From contig CM049309.1 in the NCBI GenBank assembly GCA_026874595.1, positions 68,368,926 to 68,432,925 of the forward strand: DNA of 64,000 nucleotides, in the 5' to 3' direction. Source of the stretch: Sipunculus nudus. Lineage: Eukaryota; Annelida; Sipuncula; Golfingiida; Sipunculidae. Positions 1-13,500 of the stretch are shown piece by piece. Within the stretch, counting starts at the first letter, position 1, and every line of letters begins with the position of its first letter. Below the pieces are notes generated by a model, which was not told the DNA's origin, made no database searches, and was given only the letters and a program-made list of their open reading frames with translations. Both the position numbers and the translations under genes were made by a program.

Positions 1-219
1 ATAAGTGTTAAATATTTTTCAGTCTATTTATCATATAAAAAAAAACACGACGTCAGATTTTGTCTTTAACAATCATATACATGTTGTGACCTGCCACTTC
101 ATTGCACGTATATTGCATACTCTCGGTTCTGTCTGTACATATTGTATCAATCACACTCGTACAAATGAATCGTTGGACCAAGCGGATCATCATGTGTTAA
201 GCATCAGTCATTAACCCAC

Positions 220-318
220 CACGTCTGTAGCATTTGAATCGGCCTTCATGGTTAGTAGGTTGAGACACACATCGATCTGGCCGTTCTGGGCAGCCAGATG
301 AAGAGGTGTCTTCTTTGC
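220..318 (-). CDS. TRPN1: TRPN exon 18: ankyrin repeat 19 (residues 1344-1376)
   Basis: 33 codons, phase 0, acceptor TTTTTTCCAG. The proposed donor is GTGGGT directly after ...NATDV; reading through it meets TAA after two codons, so splicing there is required. It begins [20 protein letters not shown]. The gene continues beyond the left edge. Confidence 0.93.
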
Positions 319-3300
319 CTGGAAAAAATATATTTAAGGTATTTGAAACATTTTCCCCACATTAACCTTTTTAGCTAATTGCTTTTTTTTCAGTAGCCAA
401 ATGAACAGGAGTCTTCTTTGCCTTAAAAGAGGAATTATTTCAACTTGTTTTATCGAGTAAGCATTTATACCAAACTGATTTTTTAACAGATTACGTGCAT
501 ACATGTTTGATACAATCTATTATAAAACGTTCATCATACATGTTGTCTGTCACGGTTCAATTTCTCGAAGGTTGCTTCACAGCGCAAATCAAAGGCTGGA
601 CCAAATAGGGGACACCTGTATACATTGATGAATCTTTTTCGCCAGTCGGAAATTTATATTTAATGTGTTTTCAGATACAAGTGTTAAACGCGCACCGGAT
701 TAAGTTACCTATGTCACAATCACAAAGATTCCTTTTAAGAGAAACATGTTATGGTCATCCAAATTACCTCGAGAGCAAATTTGATAGATTATTTGTTCAC
801 TGAGTTTTTCACACCAACTCTGCTCAACATTTAATCCGTCCAACCAACAGGGATAAAATACATGGTACCTTAGTGGAGGTTTAATAATATACACTGCCAA
901 AATCAAACCAAGCTAAAACGCTAACCAGAACTCATCGATGAGAGCATAAGATCAGAATACTAAATACTAATTATTGATATTATAATAAAAGTATTATATA
1001 CTTTGATTAATATAATCAGACTCTTACCAGAGTCAAAGCATCGATAGACGCATCGTGTTTTTCCACCAGTAGTTTTACCAGGGCGTTGTATCCGTTCTGG
1101 GCCGCCAGGTGAAGAGGGGTGACGCCTACTTTGGACTTAGCATTAACAAACGCTTTATGGGACAGCAACACGTTCGCGACCTCGATGTGTCCGTTTTCTG
1201 CTGCCAGATGCAAAGCTGCTTTACCATGCTGAAATAAAAGTCAGATGAAACAATTTAAACTTGTGTTGGTTATGTATTGCCTCCGCCAGGAGGGTACGCG
1301 TCCGTTCATTTGTGTTTGTGTGTCTGTTCACAACATAACTCACCCATTCATGAACAGGCTATCTCACTGCATTTTTAGTGGGTTGAAAACTTAGCACACA
1401 TCATTTTATAGTAACTAACCTTCTGATAAAATAATAGAAAAAAAGATAATGCCAAATGGACAAAGCCTGAACCAAAGAACAAAGAGACAGACCTGATAAA
1501 TCTAAGTTATCCATGCAGGGCCTTAATTTCTTGTAACACTAAAGCTGAAGTTGTTATATCGTCTGACCCTAAACCATTACTTTGGATTACATTATGTAGG
1601 TCAACATAGGTGTCGCCACTATGGGTATATTTCGCATATAGGTCCCATGAGCAATATGACGGTAAATTTTATTAGGACAACTGGCTACTATATTGAGAAA
1701 TCTGCCATTTTGTATATATTTTATTTTCAATCACCTCTGTGGTGCTTAAATATGTTTTTGCCTCATAAACTCGGAGAAGTCAGGTTCAATTATGTTATAA
1801 CTTTGCATTCTTATAGTCATTAAGGTGTTAAGCGGGCATATTATTTCAATTTTATAAACGAACTCACAATATTTGTTCAGCACTCTCGTACACGTAGAAT
1901 GGTCTTGCTCTCATGGTGCTCCAAATCATGTTTTTATCAGAGTGACCTAATTCTGTGCGTTTCTGGGAAATTTGACCAAAACTTATAAGGGTTTAAGTTA
2001 AAGTTCCTAGGTTCAGCTATTACAATTTGTGCCTTGTTTAAGGACAGCTAAAAGCAGATAATATGAGTCAGAAACTGGGAATGGGGGCCATATAGGATTT
2101 ATGCAAATTGAACTATGTTCCATTTAAATATTTTGGTAGACTTTGAATATGTGTATCCAGCCGCATTTCCGAGACGTATGGTGACAAAATAATTTCTGTT
2201 GCAATTTGTGTTACATGGGTCTTTCCGTATGATAACTGGACTAAAAGTACATTTCGTATCGTCAGGGGGGCATAACGGTATTGTTTGAAATTCTGAAAAC
2301 TGATGTTTTTATGATTTTTTTAATAAACTTCTACAAAATGCAAGCTCCTGTGTTTCTTTCATTACTGACTACTGTAGACTATAACAGACTTACCTCATCA
2401 AAGACATCCACTCTGGCGTGGTTCTGAAGGTGGATCTTGAGGATGTCAATATGGCCACACTCACTGGCCACAAGTAGAGGGGACCACCCGTTCTAGAAAT
2501 ATTGAAAGTACAAACAAAATAAAACATGTGTCAAGGAGAGAAATGAGCTGTATGAATGGTAAGTGGAGTGCTCCTTTTACAATGGCTAATTTAAACAGTA
2601 TTTCCGCTGATGAAGAAATAAGTTTTTTAAACAGACAGAAAGGGCAATCTAACTCTTAAACCCAGGCCTAACTAAAACATTTGAATAAGAAGAACAATGT
2701 TCAATTCTTAAATATTTTCCTGCTGAATCAGCGGGAACCAAATTGACAAACAATTATTAGATCTCTTACCACTTAAACGGATCGTAGGAATGGAACAATA
2801 CAGTTATTAAATTCAAATTAGTTTTATTTTGATAAATAAGATACTGTGGATATATATTTCTGAGAGAAATCTTTGGTATGGCAATGACGTGATGAACACT
2901 CCTACCTTTGCTTGTTTGTTGATGCTTGCCTGTAGCTTTGCTGGCGGGATGTGTTTTACCATCTCCAGCAGAATATCAGCGTTTCCGGCCCGAGCGTTGT
3001 AATGCATGGGGGTCTCGTGGGTCTGCCATGCAGTGCATGAAAGCAAATCATTCGAGTGTTATTTTTTCTGCTTTTTGAATTATGTCTAGAAATACCAGGG
3101 CAAAACCTATCAGGTTAAAGTAACTTTTTTATCTATTCTTCCGCCACTTTATTCTAAATAACTATTATGTTATCTCCCAATCAGGAATGCGGACTTAAAC
3201 TTAAGTGACTAGCTTACTCTTAAGTATTGTATGATAATAAAAATCAACAGTGGCGTTAATATCTAAAGCTATATAAGACGTCTGTGTTGTATTTCAACAT

Positions 3301-6300
3301 ATAGCTAAGTGTTAATAAGTTTTTGTTATAAAAGGAAGTAGGCCTAAACTATTTCCAAATATATAAAAAGTCACTATTTCCATTGGTCATTTAATTGCGT
3401 TAATTAGGCTAGAGTATTTTGAAATTTTCGTTTAGAAAAGCCCACGATCACAAAGATGAACACAACATTGCTCCTGTTAACAGAGGTGAAGTATTTTTTT
3501 ATTCAAAAGCTTTCCTTCTAGAAGCTTCTGCCAAAAACAAATTCTTACAAATCTGTATTATATTGTAAATAGCCACACATGAGTAACCGAATACCTTCCT
3601 TGTAGTTGTATATTTCGTAATGAACTAAATGTATTAATTCCATGTGGGGATAATCTCAATTACTGAACTATCCGTAAATATCGTGCAAATATAGAGATAA
3701 TTATTCACCTACCAGTTTTGTTTGGATGTTGGTATCGCCATCATATTCTAAGAGAAGTTTGATGATATCTGTATCCTCGAATTCCTGGTGAGCCTGCTTC
3801 TTCGAAAGCTCAGCAGCAAAATGTACAGCTGTCTCACCTTCCTGAAATAGAGGAGCTGGTCTCTGGGTTACGTCATAGCTGATATTAGCCCGATTTAATC
3901 GGACTCAATATTATAAGGCCCTACCATACATTGAGTCCGATAGCCATTCAGTGAGAGTTTCTACAGTATAAGCCACGGTGTATGCAACGAATCACTTGCA
4001 TCTTCTTTGACTGCCTGTTTACTGCCTAACAACAAGACACAAGATTCCACTATTTTGACACCATTAAGTATGTGTTTCATGGTTTCGATAGTGACTATAA
4101 TTAAACTTCGATCATCATATTTAAACATTTACTGACCTTTATACCAGAGGCATGTCCGCGAGTTTAGTCGAATGGGCGCACTTGAAAACCTCACTGGGAG
4201 CCTCGCCGACTCGAGGGACTAAGAGCCAGAATTTTGTTCACTTTTTTGTTTAAACGGGCCAACTTTGAAGAGTAACGCGCAGGCAAGGGGTAATAGTAGC
4301 ACCTGTGGCACACGTTGCAAGGGCATTGGGAGGTGTGTAGTCTGAGGCTTGTATTGTAGAAACTCTTCGCGTATGGCTATCGGACTCAGTCTATAGCAGG
4401 GCCTAATGTTATTCAGTCCGATTAAATCGGGCTAAGCTTAAATAAATTCTTCACACTAAGAACAGTTATTGTGGTCAGTGCGCTGTGCAACACAAAAATG
4501 AATTTACCCATGTGTTTGTTATTAATTCATGTGGCGGTATAGTCGGTATGGATAATTTTTAAATTCTTTCATAAATATTCAGATTCTGTGTTCAGGATGA
4601 CTTGTACCACTAACTTTTTATAAATCGCCAAATTTTTTTGTCATTTCTTGAAGTTTAAAATTAAATAACATTACCCAGTTTAATCTCTCTATTAAAATAT
4701 TGGGGACTTTTGATTTAATCGACCATATAGTTATTATAATTTTCTGAGAGCCCATGATATAACGCAAAGTTGGGCACACCGCCCCTATGATTTTTTGTTT
4801 TACTTAACGGAATAACTGAACCCTAGCTTCACGTCACTCTTCGTGAATTTAGTGTTATAATAGAAGATTTTAACTTATTGTACTGGCAAATGTTATATGG
4901 AAGGATATGTGTCACAATACCGACAAATATTTTGAAATATATGTATGTCACAATACATGTATTTGGGATACATATGAGTAAACATAAGCCACAAAATTGA
5001 TAAAAGTATGTCTCTATATGGACAACAATATAAAAGAATATATATGTGACAATACGGGAAAAATATATAAGAATACGTATCTCAGATTATGGACAAAATA
5101 TATAAGGATATATGTCACATTCTGGACAAAAATATAGGGATACATGTCACAATATGGACACAATTTATATAAATACGTGTATGTGCGATCATGGATAAAA
5201 TATATAAGAATACATAAGTCACAATATGGACAAAATATATAAGAATACATTGCATTTATGTGCGATTATGGTCAAAATATAAAAGGATATATATGTCTAT
5301 ATGAGCGAAAACATGAGTAATAAGCGCAAAACTCCTGATATGCCTTACACCACCTGCACGCACTGACCTCTCAGGAATGCAATAAACAATTAAAAAAATT
5401 GCTAACTCACGCTGTTCTGTAGGTTAACGAGCATCACAGCATCAATCCGCGACTTGTTCTTGGTGACGAACTGTAACAGCGCCCTGGCCAGCCTATAATG
5501 ACAGTGACGGACTGCCACGTGTAGGGGGCTCTCCCCCATCTAAAATAACAGCGACATCAAATGACTCTAAATATCGCGAACAGTCTGGATGACTTTTAGC
5601 CCAATTTTATATGTCTGGATGAGGACTGGCCTTTATACCGTAAAAGTTAACAAGGGATCATCATAGTTCACCATAAATTGTTTATATGTGTCACGTACAA
5701 TTCTCTTCAATAAGCACAGCATTTGATAAAAGTAAATTAATTATAATGTGTCCATTATCAGTATGGTGATTGATTATCACGATAAGATTTATTCAATAAT
5801 TAAAAGGTTATTAGAGTGATGCTGAAAAATAAGTAAAATTTACAATAGAAGTATTCTATCACACACAAACATGTTTCAACAATAAATTTACATAGATACA
5901 ATAATGTTCAGAATGCAAATATCTCGGATATTTATATATTTATTAGTCTACCACCCTTAATTGTACATGTGACGCCAAATGTGACTCATATTTATTATTC
6001 GTGGAATACCTTGGACTGCCATGTTGCATCTGCGCCCTCTGCCAGCAGAGAATTGCACATTTTAAGATGGCCATTTCGGGCAGCTATGTGGAGAGCAGTC
6101 TCACCATTCTGAATAATAAAGTGTAAGAAGTCATTCCTTTAATAGCACGCAAGTGCTGAGCGCGGTGTACCTACAGTATCTACGACGTATACATACCAAA
6201 CACTTAAAGGGTGTGAATAAATGACAAAATGCTGTTTCCCCTTCCTTGTTCATTCCAAAATTCTGCTATTAGCAAGAAATGATCATGACCTACATTCAAA

Positions 6301-6549
6301 AAAAAACAAGGAAATGTCCGAAAATATGACAATCAGTTTTAAAAGGACAAATGAATCGTTTATATTTAAGTGAATTCCAACATTTCACATTTATTAAGAT
6401 GTAATAAAACAACAGCTACATATAGATATAAGAATGTAACTTAACATAATGAAATCCACTTGAAATCAATTTCGTTGCAAATACAAGTAATGCATAATAA
6501 ATTTTACCCACAACGGTATTTCTTATATGGAATTCAAGACGAGGTCCAA

Positions 6550-6607
<58 letters not shown>

Positions 6608-7520
6608 AAAAAGAGAAAACGACGCAGAAACATAATCTGGCAAAACCCGCCCTTCAGCAAAAATGTCGCCACCAACATACGACAACCCATCTTACGAATC
6701 CTGAACGAAGAATTCCCTAAAAACCATGTTCTCTACAATATTTTCAACCGTAACACGGTCAAAATAAGCTACAGTTGTATGCCCAACCTGAAACTACACA
6801 AAGAAGGCCATAACAAACGTATCACCTCCAGGAAAAGTACAGCGCCTTCTACCGGATGCAATTGCAGGAATCCCCGTGAATGCCCAACACCCGGACAATG
6901 CCTTACAAAATCGGTCATATATCAAGCCACAGTCAGTACAGATTAAATGTATATCGGTCTCACGGAAACCTCTTTCAAAACAAGATATAACAACCACAAA
7001 ACATCGTTCAGACTCCCGGAAAAAAAGGAATAGTACCGAATTCAGTAAATACATGTGGGAGCTAAAAGAGAACAACGTTAAATTTGAAATACAGTGGAGA
7101 ATACTCAGAAAAGCCAAAGCACATTCCCCAGAAACTAACAGATGTAACCTGTGCCTGTGGAAGAAATATTTCATTTATGTAAACAAAACCTGACCGCGCT
7201 TAACCAACGCAATGAACTTGCAACAAGTTGTAGACACGCTAACAAATTCCTCTTACGTAAACTCAACACAATGAGTAATCAAGATTAGGCACGTTGTACA
7301 GCTATTAAGCACTAACACGCTTCAGTGAACAACCCGATGTTCAATGTACAACTCCTCCGTCATACTGTTCTGAAGAGTGCCTTACAACAGTACAAAATTA
7401 ATTAGTCAACACGATGCTTCCAATCGCTTGATTCCTTACACATGATATATTTATACGCTCTGGTTATACCATCAAGCACTTTGCCATCAGTGCATTGCAA
7501 ACAACATAGAAAGAACAATT

Positions 7521-7565
<45 letters not shown>

Positions 7566-10500
7566 GTCCGATATATATATATATATTTGTGTGTATGTGT
7601 ATGCGTATAAAGCTGAAATAACTAGTTGAAAAATTAGTTTAATTTTTGTCTGTCGTTCATATCTGTAAGATAAGCCTACAGTTATATTAAGACAACACTG
7701 CACAGGTGCAACAATGTGAACCAATAGCAGGTAACAAACCATTAATCACGTAAAACAATAAGAAGCATGTTTTCGAGCTTTCTGTAATTAGGTCAGGTAT
7801 CTGATGAAGTGGTCTGTGACGTTTTTAAGGTACAAGGTGTAACATCTGAAGAATAACCACGTAATCCATTGTAATAACTTTTCCTTTGTGTTCCAAGTAA
7901 CCAGGATCCGTTTACACGATAATCGGGTATAATGATAAGTGAAGGGGCATGTAGTGCCGCCGTCACTTAGTACAGTAAAACAGACTTGCTTTATTGCTTT
8001 TCGAAGTTCAGTATACCTAATACGGTAGCTTTATCATTAATTACAGGCAGAAATTGAAATATTATAACAAATTATACTAAGTTACATGTTTTCATACTGA
8101 ACGAAAAAATTTGGTATTCAAACACATGTTTTGATAAACAAGCTCTTCCTAAGAGGAAATAGGAATTAATTTACTTAACGATAAAAACATCCTCGTAGCT
8201 AAAATTCTCTGGTTCATATCAGACCGAGCCAAAAAGCTATTTAGGAAAATTTCAATAGCATTCTAGTGAACGGGTGATGGGTGAACGATAGTCTTACAAA
8301 GAGGCGGAGGAAACCATTAGAAGGGACATTAGCTTCCCGGATGGCAATGGAATAAGCAAATAGTTGTTTATTGGTTTAATATTTGAATTAAATATTAGTG
8401 CTAATGACCTGAACGTATTAATAGTTGATTAATTTCCACTCTACTTTCTAGGGCAGTTTTTACTCCAGTCTGTCCCTGCTCTTACATTTTGCTCAATTTC
8501 AAAGCCCAGTACATAGAAAACATCACATAAGAAGGACTTAGAAATGCTATTTCATAATCATATGATTATCATGATACTCAAATACTGTGCACGGGGAATG
8601 TACACTCCTAAAACGAGAATGAAATAACTGCACCTGCTGTACGGCGTTGATGTTCGCTCCGCTTTTGACAAGCATCTCTCCACATTTCTCTCCGTCTTTT
8701 ACCCGGGCAGCGATATGCAGAGGAGTCTCCTGTACCTGCAGTGAGAAAGGCATACATTAAAGGAAATAGCATAAGCCTGAACCAAATAGGGAAAGTTTAG
8801 AAAACAAAGGCCTGTAAATAAACCAGTGACAGTAAGAAGAGAAGGGAGACATTGCTAAATGAGATGATGTATATACGATTAAAAAGGTGAGCCATGAAAG
8901 GTGAATATATATATATTTGCCGCTACGATTTATAAGAAATATTATATTTAAATTTATTCAGGAGGTTTAAAAATTATGGAAATTTGCTTTTCTGCTCATG
9001 GTTACCTAAATCATCAGTGCAAAATGCAAAGACGCGTATACAGGAAGCGGTCTTGAGATAATGGTTTTCGGAGCGAGAATTTCCTGAGGACATTAGTAGC
9101 CTTTAATCAAGTCTTTTACAACTGACTTACTTCCTATGGTTCGGATTTGTGTGACGTACCTTTCCTCCTTTGAATTCCACCTGAGCCCCATACCCCAGCA
9201 GAGTCTGCACGGCCTGCGGTCTCCCACACTCCACGGCTATATGGAGAGCTGTATACCCATCCTAAAACATATAGTGCGGTCACAAAAACTTCTGTTGCAA
9301 TCCTTTACTTGAAAAAATGCCGATACAATAAACCCTTATCATTCAAATGTCACGCTTATACAAACACAGGAGTGGCAAAATATTCATATTCCTCTGCACT
9401 GCGCATGCCCGTCAAATACGGAAAAACCAGATACGAAGCTGAAGTGTTACACTATATGTCAGACTGGAAAATATAGACCAGTGCCATATTATGAATCAGA
9501 CAAGGTCGAAACGCACGTTTGAGCATGACATTTATGACATAATGCTTCGATGTACAAAAACGTTTTAAAGAGAGATCTCTAGTTGGTTGAATTATTATGC
9601 ACCTTTTGAATGAAAATTATAAAGGAAATTATAAGCGATCAGGTAAGTAATAATTATTCAGATCATAATATATTATATTACGAAACAAACCATACCTTGG
9701 TTTTAGCATCTACGGTAGCTCCTTTCTGTATGAGTGCTTTAATTACAGGTATGTGACCCCGCATTGCCGCGGAATGGAGACAGATTGCACCATTCTACAA
9801 ATCAGATTTCAAAATCATGCAAAGTTTGACCAAGTTCCCCTTAACCAAAGCTTTATTTTACTTCAAGGTTTACATAGTTTTATAAATATATATGTATCTT
9901 AATGGATTTATTCATGCTGGTCCAAATTATTTATTAATACAGAGATGATGTTTAAACACACTGGGAGTAAATCTGATTTTCTTTTGATTCTCATCTAATT
10001 TGCCTGTATTAATGAGTTACCTATTTATACGATACAGATAATAGTTCACAAGAAATTACGTCATAATACTAACATTTATCAATTACCTATTCCTCACTTT
10101 TTAAAGTGTTTACTACTCAGAAATACAATTGATATACGTAATGTAAAACTATGTTACTTTATCAGAACAATATATATTGAAAAACGTGTATGACTCAAGC
10201 AACTCTAAGATTTACAGGAACATGGAAAAAGACAAACCCTGTAGTATTTCACAGTTTACCTTATTTGGCATTAGCAGCGGTACTCCTTTCTTCAGAAAGC
10301 TAAGGGCTGTCTCCGGATGACCAAACTGTGCAGCAATATGAATTAAGGTGCTGCCGTCCTTGGTCCTGGCTGCTACATTCGCTCGAAGTCTGTCAACTAG
10401 CATCTCAGCCAGCCCAGTGTGGCCGTTTTCGGTGGCCAAATGCAGAGGGGTTCGATCAAACTGAATGAAAACCATGACCTCATATATTACTAATGTAAAA

Positions 10501-13500
10501 AATTGTAATTCAGGAGCACATCCGGGATTTGGGAAACGGAGGAGTCTAACAAAATATGACCGATGAAACAACCTAAGGTCCTTAGTTCTAAGGTCTGGAA
10601 AAGTGGGTCTATAGGCCGCAACATCGAGTTGAAACCTTAAAAAAGTTTTTGTAAAAGGCTTGTGGGGTCAAGACCCCCTGCGCCCCTCCTATGGACCCAC
10701 TTCTCTAGTCAGGTATTCTAGTGTATTATATTAATGTACTTCCGGAATCCCGTTACCGCTGTGTAACGGGCACTTTTTTTTGACAGTGTATTGTCTTTAG
10801 TTGGAAGCCACGCAATTATACTTTTATACGTTGCATGTAATGCGTTTTAGTCAAGATGCCGCAGGGCTGTATCTTGTTAAATCGGGTTCCCTGAATTGAT
10901 CATGCTTTGGCAACTTTTTATACTTCAACTTTAAAATTTAAGAATAAGAAAGGGGTTTCGTTATTGTAAGGCACACTTAGTTAAATAATAGTAACTTATT
11001 CGGAGTCTATGTTTAATTTGACTGTTAAAACTAAACAAATGTGAAGCAAAATTCAGGATCGCACAGAAGCATTTACTAATATGCTTTTCAAAAGTGTTTT
11101 TATTTCTTTGTAATATACTTTTTATTTTATCCATTATTCTAGGTTATCTCTGCTTATAGATATGAATAAAAAAACAGCATATATTTGTTTCCGTCAGAGT
11201 AAATCAGTTTCAAAAGGTAATACATAACAAGCCCCTCTGCTACATATAGAAGTCTAAACAGTGAGATAACTGATCGGATACGCTTGGAAAGCTTCATACA
11301 AAATTTACTAGTTTTACCATCAACGGTTGTATTACATATACATGTATAATAATCCTATAACACTTACATTGTCATACACATTTGGGTTAGCCTTACACAT
11401 GTGGAGATGTTTAACCATGGTCTCATCTCCTTCACTGGCACTGATGTGAAGCGGAGTCTGGCCGTCTTTCTGTAACCATGGCAACCAGGAAATTGTTAAG
11501 TTTAGAAACCAAAGGACATGATACAATATCATCTTTATGTAATGCTCTTCCATTTAAATTAAGGTAAGAAAGTAGATATCACCTACATATGTATACACAA
11601 CTGAGACGTTATGATTTTTTTGCTAGATGTCGGCATATATATCCTGGGCGTGATCCACAGGGAAAATACTAAATGCTGTAATAAAATCGTTATGAAAACC
11701 ACTTGTTAATAATGCTTTTTGAAAATACTTAAACAAAATATTATTACGTGTGCAACGATAAGATGTTAATGACAAGTATAAGGTATATGTTTGAAACCAT
11801 GTAGTGAAGAGATATACAGCTGAAGATAAACTGAGCACAGAAACAAATACGTTTAAACAATGATGTAATTGTATTCCCTTTCTAACAATGAATATATTAT
11901 GGTAAGCTACAGCAATATGTAAAGCAAGACTGTAGAAAACGGTTTATATTATTCTGTATGGACTAATACTGCATGTACATACGTTTTGCGCATCCACGTC
12001 TGACCCCAGCTCAACCAATAATCTCACTGTCTCATGATCTTTTCTCCGGCACGCCATGTGAAGTAGACTGTCTCCCGTTTCCTGAAAAAAAAGGTGGTCG
12101 TCAATTTCGTATTCAGTCTAACCGATATTTGACAGGTTTACAAGAAATATATTAAATGCAAATTATACTTAAGTTTTCATATCAAATTATTATCTTATAT
12201 TGATCGCTAATAATCTGATCAATAAACCATTGCACAAATAGTGCATAAATATATAAACTTATAAACGAGTGTAATGTATGTATAATGTAAAATATAAATA
12301 AAACTATACTCTTTTTTTCATTTCCCTTACATTTATCATTTCGAAAAAAAATGGATTGTTCCTTGTTTCGTTCATCACTTACGTTTATTCAACACATCAC
12401 AGTCCGACTTTGTGCGACAGACATGACTGTGCAAACTTTATATTGCAAAAACCTTAATAACCCGCAAATCCTTGTTATAATCGTTTCATGCGCTAAATAT
12501 AGTTCACCTGAAATACATGCTTAAAAAACAACATTTGCTCCCACATACAAATAATACAAAGCATTTTACCGACCGTATTATTACATTAATCCTCATGCAC
12601 TTGTAGCAACCAGCAGCGTTAACTACTTCACTAGAAGTAAGCTCGGAAATTTATTAACGTACTCTCTGTAATATAAATGCTTGTAACTATACGTTTGTTT
12701 ACTTGCAATAACTTACCTTGTGACGGGCGTTGAGCTGCTGCTCTGTATACAGACCAAGTAACTCCCTACAGAGGGGACCGTTTCCTGCCTCCATGGCAAG
12801 GAAGGCGGGAATCATACCATCCTGAAATTAAACTGACTGATAACAACACTATTTAATAACTAACATTTCTAAATACCTTTCGTTTGGCTGTGGTCCCATC
12901 ATTTCCGATATAAATTATAGAAAGAAAGCATTCTTATAAACTAAACCCTTTTCCTTTATAATGGAAAGTGCACCACTGACCCAGATATGTTACGTAGAAT
13001 GGGAAAACAATATTAAATACTATCGCAGTATACAAGAATATATTGAAAGGTGATATCGTGTGATTACAAAGATATTAGAGGAAGATAGCACTTCAAATAT
13101 CCACAAAGACATCAAATAGATAAAATAACTTTCCAATGTGAGCTTATATATGAAGGCACAGGTAAGTGTAGAGTGACTCTTAATATATCCGTAAATTATT
13201 TGGGAAGAAAATTTACATTATAGGTCAAATAAGTAATTTATTGATTACTGGGTGATTCTCTACTTCATTTGTAAAATAAAAAGCATCCCTGTCCAGTGGT
13301 CACTGACAGTATTTTCATTTAAAGACCATCATAGGTATAATCAGATGGGCAAGTCAACTTCTCTTATCTATATACAGTGTTTCATATCAAATGTATAATT
13401 TCAATTGTATAAAGCTCTTTCAAATTGTGCCCCAGTTTTGCTATAAAACCAAGTCAAATAACATGTAATTATTAATACCACTTTCAAAGATAAATAATAA

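Larger units (their letters stand above)
319..2393 (-). other. TRPN introns 16-17
   Basis: Intron 17 (319-1027) holds the vestigial exon copy. Intron 16 (1229-2393) is ordinary AT-rich sequence; around 1280-1400 it resembles a short dispersed repeat with CGCCAGGAGG and GTTCACAACATAACTCA, the latter string recurring near 31433-31449. Nothing coding was seen. Confidence 0.6.

Noticed and set aside
6416..6720. Overlapping frames with long YIYIYI runs
   Set aside because: They are translations of a (TA)n array, open in several frames and both strands. The same applies near 7464-7742, 19767-20018, 28731-28958, 35397-35660 and 61221-61412.
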